Below, piece by piece: positions 7,551 to 15,107 of a stretch of DNA of 64,000 nucleotides; the stretch's first letter is position 1, and each line of letters opens with the position of its first letter. The position numbers were made by a program, and so were the translations under genes. The stretch lies in NCBI RefSeq assembly GCF_001888185.1, contig NZ_CP016364.1, forward strand, positions 2,480,001-2,544,000. Reading direction: 5' to 3'. Below the pieces are notes generated by a model. It was not told where the DNA came from, ran no database searches, and saw only the letters and a program-made list of their open reading frames with translations. The DNA is from Phaeobacter porticola (GTDB lineage Bacteria; Pseudomonadota; Alphaproteobacteria; Rhodobacterales; Rhodobacteraceae).

Positions 7551-9404
7551 ATGAAATTCCGTAATCCCGCAAGCAAAGTCCTAAACCGGCTTTCAGTCTT
7601 TGCAAAATGCAGCTTGCTCATCGCCACCTCTACGTTGGTGGTGACAATGTTCCTAACTTGGGAAAACCAAAAGATCCTTGGCGAGGCCGTCGACAGCGGC
7701 GTGAGGACCTTGGCAGAAGGTGTCACCGTAACAGTTGCCGCGCGTAGTGGCGGCGCTATTCGATTTGGCGACACCGAACGATTGGAAGACGATCTGACGT
7801 CACTCATCGAGCTCTCCAACGGCCGTTCGACCCACGGGATAGCAATCAGCTCCAAGGGTAAAACAGTGGCCTCCACCGGCACCGCAAGCGAAGCAGAAAT
7901 CGCCGAGCTGACACTCGTCGCGCAGAAAGCGATGGAAACCGGAAAAATGGAATACAGTGAAAACGGCTATCTGGTTGCCGCGCCGGCTTCCGCGGGTGCT
8001 GCCGGTACCGTCATTGTCGGCGCGGTGGGGATGGTCTGGTCGCCGGATGTGGCATTTGCGGAGGTCGCGCCCAATCAGCTTTTGTCGTTCCTGGCCGCCG
8101 GCGCAGCCTTTGTCGTCATGCTGGGGCTGTCTGTCTTGGCCCTGCGCTCGATGATGTCCCGGCCATTGGGCAATGTTGCGACCGCAATCAACAGGCTCGC
8201 CGATGGCAACTATGAACATGACACAGAGCACCAGTCACGTGGCGATGAAATCGGCCTGATCGCCCGCCACATCGAGGCGCTAAAATCTCAGCTATCAGTC
8301 GCCCGTGCCGTGGAAAAACAGCGACACACTGCCCAGGCTGCTCAAAAAGTCGTGGTAGAGCGTCTGAACGATGGGCTTCGGGCCCTCTCGGAGGGCGATC
8401 TATCCCAAACCATTGATGACGAATTCTCCGAAAACTACGAAAGCCTGCGCCAGAATTTTAACAATACTGTCAATAAGATGGTTGGTATTATCGACGCCGT
8501 AATCGAGAACTCCTCTCGCATTCGTGCCAGCGCCGAAGAAATAAGCCAGTCCTCAGGCGATCTATCGCAGCGCACCGAATCTCAGGCAGCAACTCTGGAA
8601 GAGACCGCCGCCGCCATGGAAGAGCTTACAGTGAGTGTGAAGTCGGCCGCCGACGGTGCGCGTGAGGTCGAAGGTATCGTATCCGAAGCCAAGGAAACCG
8701 CAGTCAGCAGCGGCAAAGTGGTGACACGGGCCGTCGACGCAATGTCAAAGATTGAACAGTCATCCGAAAAAATCTCACAGATCATTTCGGTGATTGATGA
8801 CATTTCGTTCCAGACCAACCTCCTCGCCCTGAATGCCGGTGTCGAAGCTGCCCGCGCCGGCGAAGCAGGACGCGGTTTCGCGGTTGTTGCCTCGGAAGTA
8901 CGCGCCCTGGCGCAGCGGTCTTCGCAGGCCGCTCAGGAAATCAAGGCCTTGATCAGCGAAAGCACCGGTCATGTGGGAGACGGCGTTGATCTTGTTGGCC
9001 GCGCCGGCGAGGAGCTGAAACAGATCATTGAACGGGTCGCCACGATTTCCGGCCATGTGAGTGGGATCGCAACAGGCGCACAGGAACAATCCACGACATT
9101 GGCTGAAATCAATACCGGGGTTACGCAGCTAGACCAGGTAACTCAGCACAATGCGGCGATGGTTGAAGAATCCACAGCAGCGAGTCAGATCTTGCGAAAC
9201 GACGCCAACGAGCTGTCACGTCAGGTATCGGTCTTCAAGACCCGAAAGTCAGCTGGCAATGTCGTTCCAATGGCATCTGGCTCCCTGTCCTCTGCTGCAC
9301 CGCGCCCTGTCAACGCCCCCCCCGTACCGTCGGCACATGGCGACAACGATGGTTTCCTTGAGGCCAGTCCAACACAGGCCGTCGTCGGTTGGGAAGATTT
9401 CTAA
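7551..9404 (+). CDS. Methyl-accepting chemotaxis protein with C-terminal GWEDF tether
   Basis: A 617-residue transmembrane chemoreceptor. Order: cytoplasmic N-terminus, membrane segment (about residues 17-38), a periplasmic sensor domain of roughly 145 residues, a second membrane segment (about 180-200), a HAMP domain (RPLGNVATAINRLADGNYE), a second HAMP-like stretch (RLNDGLRALSEGDLSQTI), then the methylated helices and the conserved signalling tip (DISFQTNLLALNAGVEAARAGE) that contacts CheA/CheW. The last five residues, GWEDF, match the xWxxF pentapeptide that tethers the methyltransferase CheR, and sometimes CheB, in other receptors. ATG 7551 is chosen over the TTG at 7536 because of the AAAGGTG site just before it. 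The ligand is not deducible. A hairpin terminator follows. Confidence 0.92.
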   Translation: MKFRNPASKVLNRLSVFAKCSLLIATSTLVVTMFLTWENQKILGEAVDSGVRTLAEGVTVTVAARSGGAIRFGDTERLEDDLTSLIELSNGRSTHGIAISSKGKTVASTGTASEAEIAELTLVAQKAMETGKMEYSENGYLVAAPASAGAAGTVIVGAVGMVWSPDVAFAEVAPNQLLSFLAAGAAFVVMLGLSVLALRSMMSRPLGNVATAINRLADGNYEHDTEHQSRGDEIGLIARHIEALKSQLSVARAVEKQRHTAQAAQKVVVERLNDGLRALSEGDLSQTIDDEFSENYESLRQNFNNTVNKMVGIIDAVIENSSRIRASAEEISQSSGDLSQRTESQAATLEETAAAMEELTVSVKSAADGAREVEGIVSEAKETAVSSGKVVTRAVDAMSKIEQSSEKISQIISVIDDISFQTNLLALNAGVEAARAGEAGRGFAVVASEVRALAQRSSQAAQEIKALISESTGHVGDGVDLVGRAGEELKQIIERVATISGHVSGIATGAQEQSTTLAEINTGVTQLDQVTQHNAAMVEESTAASQILRNDANELSRQVSVFKTRKSAGNVVPMASGSLSSAAPRPVNAPPVPSAHGDNDGFLEASPTQAVVGWEDF

Positions 9405-9424
9405 CAAAGACCAGAAATCCTGAT

Positions 9425-9456
9425 GGAAACGGCGCACTCACAGGTGTGCCGTTTCC
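9425..9456 (+). terminator. Hairpin downstream of the chemoreceptor gene
   Basis: GGAAACGGCGCAC (9425-9437) pairs with GTGTGCCGTTTCC (9444-9456), 13 bp with one wobble pair and a 6-nt loop, 20 bp after the chemoreceptor stop codon. The following T-run is absent, so termination strength is uncertain. Confidence 0.55.
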
Positions 9457-9700
9457 AGGGGCGCTCAGTCAGATGATATAACTGGTCGAGCGACATTGTG
9501 GTCGCCGCCTTACACCGCGCCTAAACACCCCGTTCGCGGGGTATGACACCACGCAGGTCGCGGCCACGGCGGCTGGCGGCTTTGACTCCTGCGTGTTTCA
9601 GGGTGATGCCGATGGGCAAAGCAGGACGGCAACGTCAAAAGGCCACTAAGACAGATGCCGAGGTATTTGCGGATTTAGGGGGTTGGTTCGGAGAACAGCC
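9457..9700. other. Gene-less edge of a decayed mobile region
   Basis: No gene is supported. A small hairpin with the loop TTCG (around 9527-9541, ACCCCG/CGGGGT) is visible. The plus-strand frame from about 9604 encodes a basic stretch and could be the remnant of a small phage gene, but it runs into the antisense strand of the terminase fragment and cannot be identified. Confidence 0.35.
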
Positions 9701-10045
9701 TCACACGCTCAAACGCAACCAGAAGAAACTTACCGAATACCCCTGTCGCATGTTTGGCTTGGACAACAAAAAGATGCGGCCAGTCTCGCGCCGCATTGGG
9801 AAGAATGCCGTCAGCGCATCGTCGTCCAAGAAACATGTCTCGTCCGCAATGATCGTGTCTGCGGTCATGACGCGCGCTTGATCGGTTGCCGGGACAACGA
9901 TGATCCGCCAGCCATGCGATGGGTGTGCCTCAAGCTCTGTTTGCGTCTGCCGCACGATGGGCGGGCAGAATGGATCAGTGTTTTTGAATTCCAGAATGCG
10001 CCGGAACAACTCAGTTGATTATCTCAGGCTGGGCGCGGTCAGAAT
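9701..10045 (-). pseudogene. Fragment of a phage terminase large subunit (TerL-like ATPase)
   Basis: On the minus strand the frame reads ILTAPSLR, an in-frame TAA at 10021-10019, then STELFRRILEF and, further on, MTADTIIADE (Walker B), FFPMRRETGRIFLLSKPN (the coupling motif, usually LLSTPNG) and GYSVSFFW. This order (APSLRQSxELFRR, Walker B DE, LSTP, GFF..W) is that of phage or prophage terminase ATPase domains. The Walker A part, the N-terminus and the entire nuclease domain are missing, and the stop falls where the family has Gln (CAA to TAA is one change). It is therefore dead. It sits between the chemoreceptor and a truncated IS, close to tRNA-Thr, consistent with a degraded prophage. The exact ends are not definable. 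Confidence 0.6.
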
Positions 10046-10234
10046 CACTGTCTTGCCGACAGAGAAATCTGTCATACCCAAGGCCAAGTTCGCGACCAAC
10101 CTGACCGTCCACGTGTCCCTCGCGGAATCGAAAGAGCGGGTCACGCTGCGCCGTATCCTGAATGAGGTCGTCGAAGAAGTCCCGGAGGCGATCACGTCGA
10201 ACGCCCAGACGGTCGCGCTGCTCGTGTGCCGTCA

Positions 10235-11061
10235 AACGGGCAAGCGTGGCCGACAACTGAGTTTCAGCGACGCGGCGATCCAGACCTGTCTGACTATGAA
10301 GGTGTTGTTTGGCCTGCCGTTGCGGCAAACGACGGGGTTTGTACAAAGCCTGCTGAAGCTAGTCGGCTTGGACTGGACGGTGCCTGGCTTCAGTACCCTG
10401 TGCCGCCGTCAACGAACGCTGAACGTGAGCATCCCCCATCGTGGCGGTGCGGGTCCGCTGAACCTTCTAATCGACAGCACTGGTATCAAGGCCGAAAGTG
10501 AAGGCGAATGGAATGCCCGCACGCACGGCGGTGCGAAACGGCGGATCTGGCGCCAGGTACATACCGGGGTCGACGAGGAAACGCTTGAGGTCCGGGCGGT
10601 CGAGATCACTGGAAGTCGAGATCACGGGCAGCAACATTGGTGACGCGCCCGTATTGCCAGAACTGCGGGACCAGATCCCGCCTGATCAGGAGATCGGCAG
10701 GGTCATCGCCGACGGCGCCTATGACACCCGAAAGTGCCACGACGCAATTGCTGCTCGAAACGCCGCCGCCGTCATCCCGCCCCGCAAAAACGCCAAGCCA
10801 TGGAAGCCGACGAGCCCGGGCGCCGTCGCACGCAACGAAGCTCTGCGGGCCTCAAAGTACTTAGGCCGCGCTATCTGGCGACGATGGAGCGATCATCACT
10901 GCCGGAGCCGTGTCGAGTCCAAGATGAACTGCATCAAGCTGCTTGATCAGTCATTGATGGCTCGAGACTTCGATCGCCAGGTCGCGGAGCTGCAAGTCCG
11001 TATCGCCGTGCTGAACGGCTACACCGCGCTTGGCATACCCGCCACAGTGGCCGCAGGTTAA
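10235..11061 (+). pseudogene. IS5-family transposase, truncated and frameshifted
   Basis: DDE-type transposase homologue. The first frame (to about 10614) includes RQLSFSDAAIQTCLTMKVL and the first catalytic Asp in LLIDSTGIK. The second frame (from about 10615 to 11061) has the second Asp in VIADGAYDT and the catalytic Glu in SRVESKMNC. The frameshift is caused by a 16-nt near-tandem duplication: 10599-10614 and 10615-10630 match at 14 of 16 positions, and removing one copy restores AVEITGSNIGDAP. The N-terminal 50 or so residues are also missing. All three catalytic residues survive but in different frames, so the gene is inactive unless frameshifting occurs. Confidence 0.8.
10599..10630 (+). 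repeat. 16-nt tandem duplication that frameshifts the transposase
   Basis: Copy 1 GTCGAGATCACTGGAA (10599-10614) and copy 2 GTCGAGATCACGGGCA (10615-10630) differ at two positions. Sixteen is not a multiple of three, so the duplication shifts the frame by one. Confidence 0.8.
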
Positions 11062-11220
11062 ATCCGTCCGGGGAAAGGGGAAGTCCGGACCTCAGCCGAT
11101 TTGTGCAACAAGGCCAATGCGGACCATCAATGTATTCGAATGGCAATGTGGACCAAGGACCATTTCAACATGGTCCACAATCCGTATTTTCACAGGGATA
11201 TCAATACGCTGGAAAGTAGA

Positions 11221-11296
11221 TGGTGCCCCCACACGGACTCGAACCGCGGACCTACTGATTACAAATCAGTTGCTCTACCAGCTGAGCTATAGGGGC
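11221..11296 (-). tRNA. tRNA-Thr (anticodon TGT)
   Basis: On the minus strand the 76-nt cloverleaf starts GCCCCTATAGCTCAGCTGG and ends in an encoded CCA. The acceptor stem GCCCCTA pairs with TGGGGGC, the anticodon stem is ACTGA/TCAGT with loop TTTGTAA (anticodon TGT, reading ACA threonine codons), and the T-loop GTTCGAGTCC is canonical. The IS and terminase remnants lie just past its 3' end, the side at which tRNA-targeting integrases usually insert. Confidence 0.96.
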
Positions 11297-11672
11297 CTTG
11301 CGCAGCGGAATAACGATTCACGCATAGGGGTGCAAGACGAAAAATGCAGGTAGGCACGAAGTTTTGTATCGCGCATTGTGCTGATCCCTGCGCCAAGCAG
11401 ATCGGAAGATCCACGCCAACAGGTCAGACGCCCCTTGGGTCGACCCCGGCCAGGCTAAAAAATCTTTCAAACATCTGTTTTTTATAGCTTTTCTTGACAA
11501 AACCACGTCAGGCGATGAAACGAGCCAAGAGGCCGACGTCACCAGGCGGGTCAAAGCTATTCTGGCGACGGCGACCGAGATATGTCATCAAGAAGCTCAC
11601 ACACATTTCGAGACCGGGCGTAGTGACGATGATCACCCCCGCCCCTACTTGCCACAGATCGAAAGCCGCTGC
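11297..11672. other. Spacer between tRNA-Thr and the glycosyltransferase-like gene
   Basis: About 375 bp with no supported gene. It must include the tRNA promoter (minus strand) and the promoter of the plus-strand gene at 11673. Around 11458-11500 it is AT-rich with the TTGACA-like string TTCTTGACAAAA, which could be a -35 element for the downstream gene, but no clear -10 partner was found. Confidence 0.4.
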
Positions 11673-12662
11673 ATGGCCAACACCCCATTCAACATCATGA
11701 TTGTCGGACAGGCCGGTAGGCTACAATTTGAGGCGGTATTGTTTGCGGCGTCTCTGCGCCACTACGCGCCCAGTTTCACCGGACGCTTGTATGTCGCGGA
11801 ACCTCAGCCTGGGGCCAATTGGGAGAAAGACCCAAGCATTCACAACAAGGCGGTCCTTGAGACGCTGCGGGACCTGAAGGCAGAGATCTTGCCGTTTCAG
11901 TCACACGCCTTTGGTCAGAGCTATCCCTATGGCAATAAAATCGAGGCACTGCTGGCCATGCCGGCGGGGGAACCCTTTGTTTTTTTCGATACCGATACAC
12001 TGATCACCGGTCCGATCGACCAGGTTCCGTTTGATTTTGCGCGCCCTTCCGCGTCGCTGCGTCGCGAAGGGACATGGCCTAAACCGACATTATACGGCCC
12101 TGACATGACGGAAATCTGGCGCGCATTATATGATCGGTTCGGTTTGAATTTCGACAGCAGTCTCGACCTCAATCAGCCGAAAAACTACTGGCAGCGATAC
12201 CTCTATTTCAATGCAGGGTATTTTTACGGGACGTGCCCGCATGTCTTTGGCACGCGATTTCTGAGCTACGCCACGTCGATCCGCGACGATCTCCCTCGCG
12301 CATTGGTCGGGCAATCGTTGGATCCCTGGCTCGACCAGATTGCCCTCCCGCTGGTTGTTCACAGTCTGGGCGGCGGGCGCAATACCCTGCCTCACGGATA
12401 TCTGGATGGGGTTACAAGCTGCCATTACCGCAATTTCCCATTGCTCTATGCCCGCGAGAGTGACGCAGTCGTTACAGCGCTAGAAACAGTTGCCCGCCCC
12501 AACAAGATCAAAAAGGTGCTAAAGCTCTATGAGCCTATGAAGCGCATGATCTATCAGGGTCGCGGTGCCAAGGTACGTGCGATGTTTGATCGCAATAATC
12601 TGCCCCGCAAAGAGCAGGCGCTACGCAATCGCATCAAATCTGCTGGGTACTGGCTGCGGTAA
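11673..12662 (+). CDS. Glycosyltransferase-like protein (GT-A fold, DxD motif)
   Basis: A 329-residue protein without signal peptide. Features resembling nucleotide-diphospho-sugar transferases of the GT-A fold: an N-terminal hydrophobic strand followed by FEAVLFAASLRHYAP, YGNKIEALLAMPAGEPFVFFDTDTLI with the DTD (DxD) metal-sugar nucleotide motif (about residues 100-110), and a C-terminal basic tail. No exact family is recognised. It is a single gene: tRNA upstream, sulfhydrylase downstream after 161 bp, no other polysaccharide genes nearby. Start is taken at the ATG 11673; an upstream in-frame ATG at 11649 would add 8 residues, and neither has a strong ribosome-binding site. Confidence 0.6.
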   Translation: MANTPFNIMIVGQAGRLQFEAVLFAASLRHYAPSFTGRLYVAEPQPGANWEKDPSIHNKAVLETLRDLKAEILPFQSHAFGQSYPYGNKIEALLAMPAGEPFVFFDTDTLITGPIDQVPFDFARPSASLRREGTWPKPTLYGPDMTEIWRALYDRFGLNFDSSLDLNQPKNYWQRYLYFNAGYFYGTCPHVFGTRFLSYATSIRDDLPRALVGQSLDPWLDQIALPLVVHSLGGGRNTLPHGYLDGVTSCHYRNFPLLYARESDAVVTALETVARPNKIKKVLKLYEPMKRMIYQGRGAKVRAMFDRNNLPRKEQALRNRIKSAGYWLR

Positions 12663-12823
12663 TCTGCCGTGATAGCTGAGACCATGCTTTGGTCCTTCGC
12701 AGGCCTGATCGTCGAGATTCACCGCAGCCATAGCTCCGGTGCCAAATTGCGCCTTGCCTTACGTCGCGCAGCAGAGTGTTCTACCCGGCAACAACAATTC
12801 GACTACCAAGAGGAGCATCTCCA

Positions 12824-14116
12824 ATGTCTGAAGCGGCAAACTACGGGTTCGACACACTTCAAATCCACGCGGGCGCTAGGCCCGATCCGGCAACTGGCGC
12901 ACGACAAACGCCAATTTATCAAACCACGGCGTATGTGTTCCGAGATGCCGATCACGCCGCCGCCCTGTTCAACCTGCAAGAGGTTGGATTTATCTATTCG
13001 CGTCTGACCAATCCAACGGTTGCAGTTCTGCAGGAACGCATTGCGACGCTTGAGGGCGGTGTAGGCGCTGTCTGCTGCTCGTCCGGTCACGCGGCACAGA
13101 TCATGGCGCTGTTCCCGCTAATGGAACCCGGCCGAAATGTCGTCGCATCAACCCGGCTCTATGGTGGCACAGTCACCCAATTCAGCCAGACCATCAAACG
13201 CTTTGGCTGGTCAGCGAAATTTGTAGATTTTGACGACCCCGAAGCGGTCGCAGCCGCCATTGACGACGATACGCGCGCAGTATTCGGGGAATCCGTTGCG
13301 AACCCCGGTGGCTACGTAACCGATATCCGCTCGATTGCTGATGTGACCGATGCTGCCGGTATCCCGCTGATCATCGACAACACCTCGGCCACACCATATC
13401 TCTGCAATCCAATTGCGCATGGCGCGACATTGGTTGTGCATTCCACCACAAAATACCTGACCGGAAATGGCACTGTGACAGGTGGCGTGATCGTGGATTC
13501 AGGCCAGTTCGACTGGTCCGCAAATGACAAATTCCCGTCGCTGTCGCAGCCCGAGCCCGCCTATCACGGACTGAAGTTTCACGAGACCTTTGGTGGGCTG
13601 GCATTCACCTTCCACGGCATCGCCATTGGCCTGCGCGATCTAGGGATGACCATGAACCCGCAGGCAGCGCATTATACGCTGATGGGGATTGAGACGCTCA
13701 GCCTACGCATGGAGCGTCACTGCGAGAACGCAAAAACCGTCGCGGCTTGGCTCGAGCAGGATCCGCGTGTTGACTATGTGACCTATGCAGGCCTGCCCTC
13801 CTCACCTTATCATCAGCGCGCTGAGAAACATTATCCCAAAGGCACCGGTGGGCTGTTCACCTTTGCAGTGAAGGGTGGCTACGATGCCTGCGTCAAACTG
13901 GTGAATTCACTGGAAATCTTCAGCCATGTGGCCAACCTTGGTGACACCCGGTCTCTGATCATCCATTCGGCCTCGACGACACACCGTCAGCTAACGCCGG
14001 AACAGCAAGAGGCCGCAGGCGCGGGTGCGAACGTTGTTCGTATATCAATTGGTATCGAGAACGCAGATGATCTGATCGCCGACCTGGATCAGGGTCTGGC
14101 GAAGACCGTTGATTAA
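12824..14116 (+). CDS. metY: O-acetylhomoserine aminocarboxypropyltransferase (sulfhydrylase)
   Basis: A 430-residue PLP-dependent enzyme of the Cys/Met metabolism family. It makes homocysteine from O-acetylhomoserine and sulfide. Visible: IYQTTAYVF near the N-terminus, SGHAAQIMA (phosphate/PLP contact), DNTSATPYLCNPIAHGA with the PLP-binding Asp, the Schiff-base lysine in VVHSTTKYLTGNG, and VRISIGIENADDLI at the C-terminus. Length and the long insert after the lysine fit the O-acetylhomoserine sulfhydrylase group rather than the shorter cystathionine synthases/lyases. ATG 12824 has AGGAG 9 nt upstream; the frame continues upstream but is not needed. No SAM riboswitch was recognised in the 161-bp leader. 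A bidirectional terminator follows. Confidence 0.9.
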   Translation: MSEAANYGFDTLQIHAGARPDPATGARQTPIYQTTAYVFRDADHAAALFNLQEVGFIYSRLTNPTVAVLQERIATLEGGVGAVCCSSGHAAQIMALFPLMEPGRNVVASTRLYGGTVTQFSQTIKRFGWSAKFVDFDDPEAVAAAIDDDTRAVFGESVANPGGYVTDIRSIADVTDAAGIPLIIDNTSATPYLCNPIAHGATLVVHSTTKYLTGNGTVTGGVIVDSGQFDWSANDKFPSLSQPEPAYHGLKFHETFGGLAFTFHGIAIGLRDLGMTMNPQAAHYTLMGIETLSLRMERHCENAKTVAAWLEQDPRVDYVTYAGLPSSPYHQRAEKHYPKGTGGLFTFAVKGGYDACVKLVNSLEIFSHVANLGDTRSLIIHSASTTHRQLTPEQQEAAGAGANVVRISIGIENADDLIADLDQGLAKTVD

Positions 14117-14137
14117 ACGCCTCAACCGTTGAAATAT

Positions 14138-14167
14138 AAAAAAGGCCGGGAAGAACCCGGCCTTTTA
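14138..14167. terminator. Bidirectional terminator between convergent genes
   Basis: AAAAGGCCGGG and CCCGGCCTTTT form an 11-bp stem around the loop AAGAA, with A-runs on one side and T-runs on the other, so it can serve both metY (plus strand) and the SIMPL-domain gene (minus strand). Confidence 0.9.
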
Positions 14168-14221
14168 TCCAAGCCGAATGTCGGCCACGCCCCCTAAAGG
14201 CGGGCTTCGACGGTTTGAGGT

Positions 14222-14938
14222 TCAATCGCCTTCAGACGGCGCGATTTCGTAGACTACCGACACGCTATGACCAAAAGTCAGCTCGCCTGCCTCAATCGGC
14301 ATAGGCGCACTTCGGGCCATTTCCATCGCCATCATCGGCTGGCCACCACCTGCGTCACGATCATGGATCGAGCGTACGGGTCCCAAGGTCACCCCAGCCG
14401 CTTCGGCCAGCTGGGTCGCTTTTCGCAACGCATCCTTTACCGCCGCCCCTCGGATCTGATCCTGTACCTGGGCCGGATCGGCCACGCCAAAGCTAAGCCC
14501 ACGGAAATCATTTGCGCCAACTTTCAGGACTTGGTCCAACACCTCGCCCAGCCGTTCCAGATCATGGATCCGCAGAGCAAGCGTATTGGAGGCCGAAAAG
14601 CCGGTAATCTTGCGTCTGCCGTTCTCATAACTGCGATCCTGTGACCACACAGGATTGAGCGAAATCTGCCGTGTCTGCATATCTTCTGCTGCAATGCCAG
14701 CAGCGCGCAATTCGTCCACCACGGCCACCATCTTGGTCGACACCGCTGACATCGCCAATGCGGCCTCGTTCGCCTCTTCGGTAACACCAAGTGTGATTGT
14801 CGCAAGTGTTGGGGTCACCGCGATCTGCGCCTCACCGGTTACTGAAATCTGACGGTCCATACGAATTTCATCTGCATAGCTCAGCCCCGTTGTCAGTATA
14901 ACGGTAAGCACTGACGCAAAAATATGTCTGGCTCTCAT
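14222..14938 (-). CDS. SIMPL-domain (DUF541) periplasmic protein
   Basis: A 238-residue protein with a signal peptide (positively charged MRARH, hydrophobic stretch, cleavage probably after SYA). The mature part starts with ISVTGEAQIAVTPTLATITLGV and contains the repeated beta-rich SIMPL/DUF541 fold, known from E. coli YggE, which has been linked to protection against oxidative stress; the biochemical role is not known. AAGGAG lies 9 nt before the ATG. It converges on metY and shares the terminator at 14138. Confidence 0.88.
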   Translation of the reverse strand: MRARHIFASVLTVILTTGLSYADEIRMDRQISVTGEAQIAVTPTLATITLGVTEEANEAALAMSAVSTKMVAVVDELRAAGIAAEDMQTRQISLNPVWSQDRSYENGRRKITGFSASNTLALRIHDLERLGEVLDQVLKVGANDFRGLSFGVADPAQVQDQIRGAAVKDALRKATQLAEAAGVTLGPVRSIHDRDAGGGQPMMAMEMARSAPMPIEAGELTFGHSVSVVYEIAPSEGD

Positions 14939-15107
14939 GAAACTGCTCCTTTTTCTGAGGTCTTACATGGGGATGGCAAAGGACCGCTTGCAAGGGGGAA
15001 TTAGTGTCTTTTCCTTTCCCTCGCGATCGGTCTGCCCTATGGTCTGCGACAAGATCGCCTCGCCCCGCGTGGTATAGGCACAATTGAGTTGAAGGCGTGT
15101 TGGCATC

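Larger units (their letters stand above)
10235..11115 (+). mobile_element. 5'-truncated IS5-family insertion sequence remnant
   Basis: The body encodes an IS5-family (IS903-like group) transposase lacking its N-terminus, and the right end (about 11098-11115) reads, on the minus strand, GGCCTTGTTGCACAAAT, typical of the terminal inverted repeat of this group. No matching left terminal repeat is present upstream: the similarity begins abruptly near 10235 at the residues GKRGRQ. The left part was thus deleted or replaced, and no target-site duplication can be expected. The element is immobile. Confidence 0.75.

Noticed and set aside
10046-10066. GKTVIL string in frame upstream of the terminase fragment, looking like a Walker A loop
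   Set aside because: Too close to APSLR (terminases have about 20 residues between), and the preceding residues do not fit; probably coincidence at a junction.
12663-12823. Possible SAM-type riboswitch in the metY leader
   Set aside because: No conserved SAM-II, SAM/SAH or related core could be matched by eye in the 161-bp leader.
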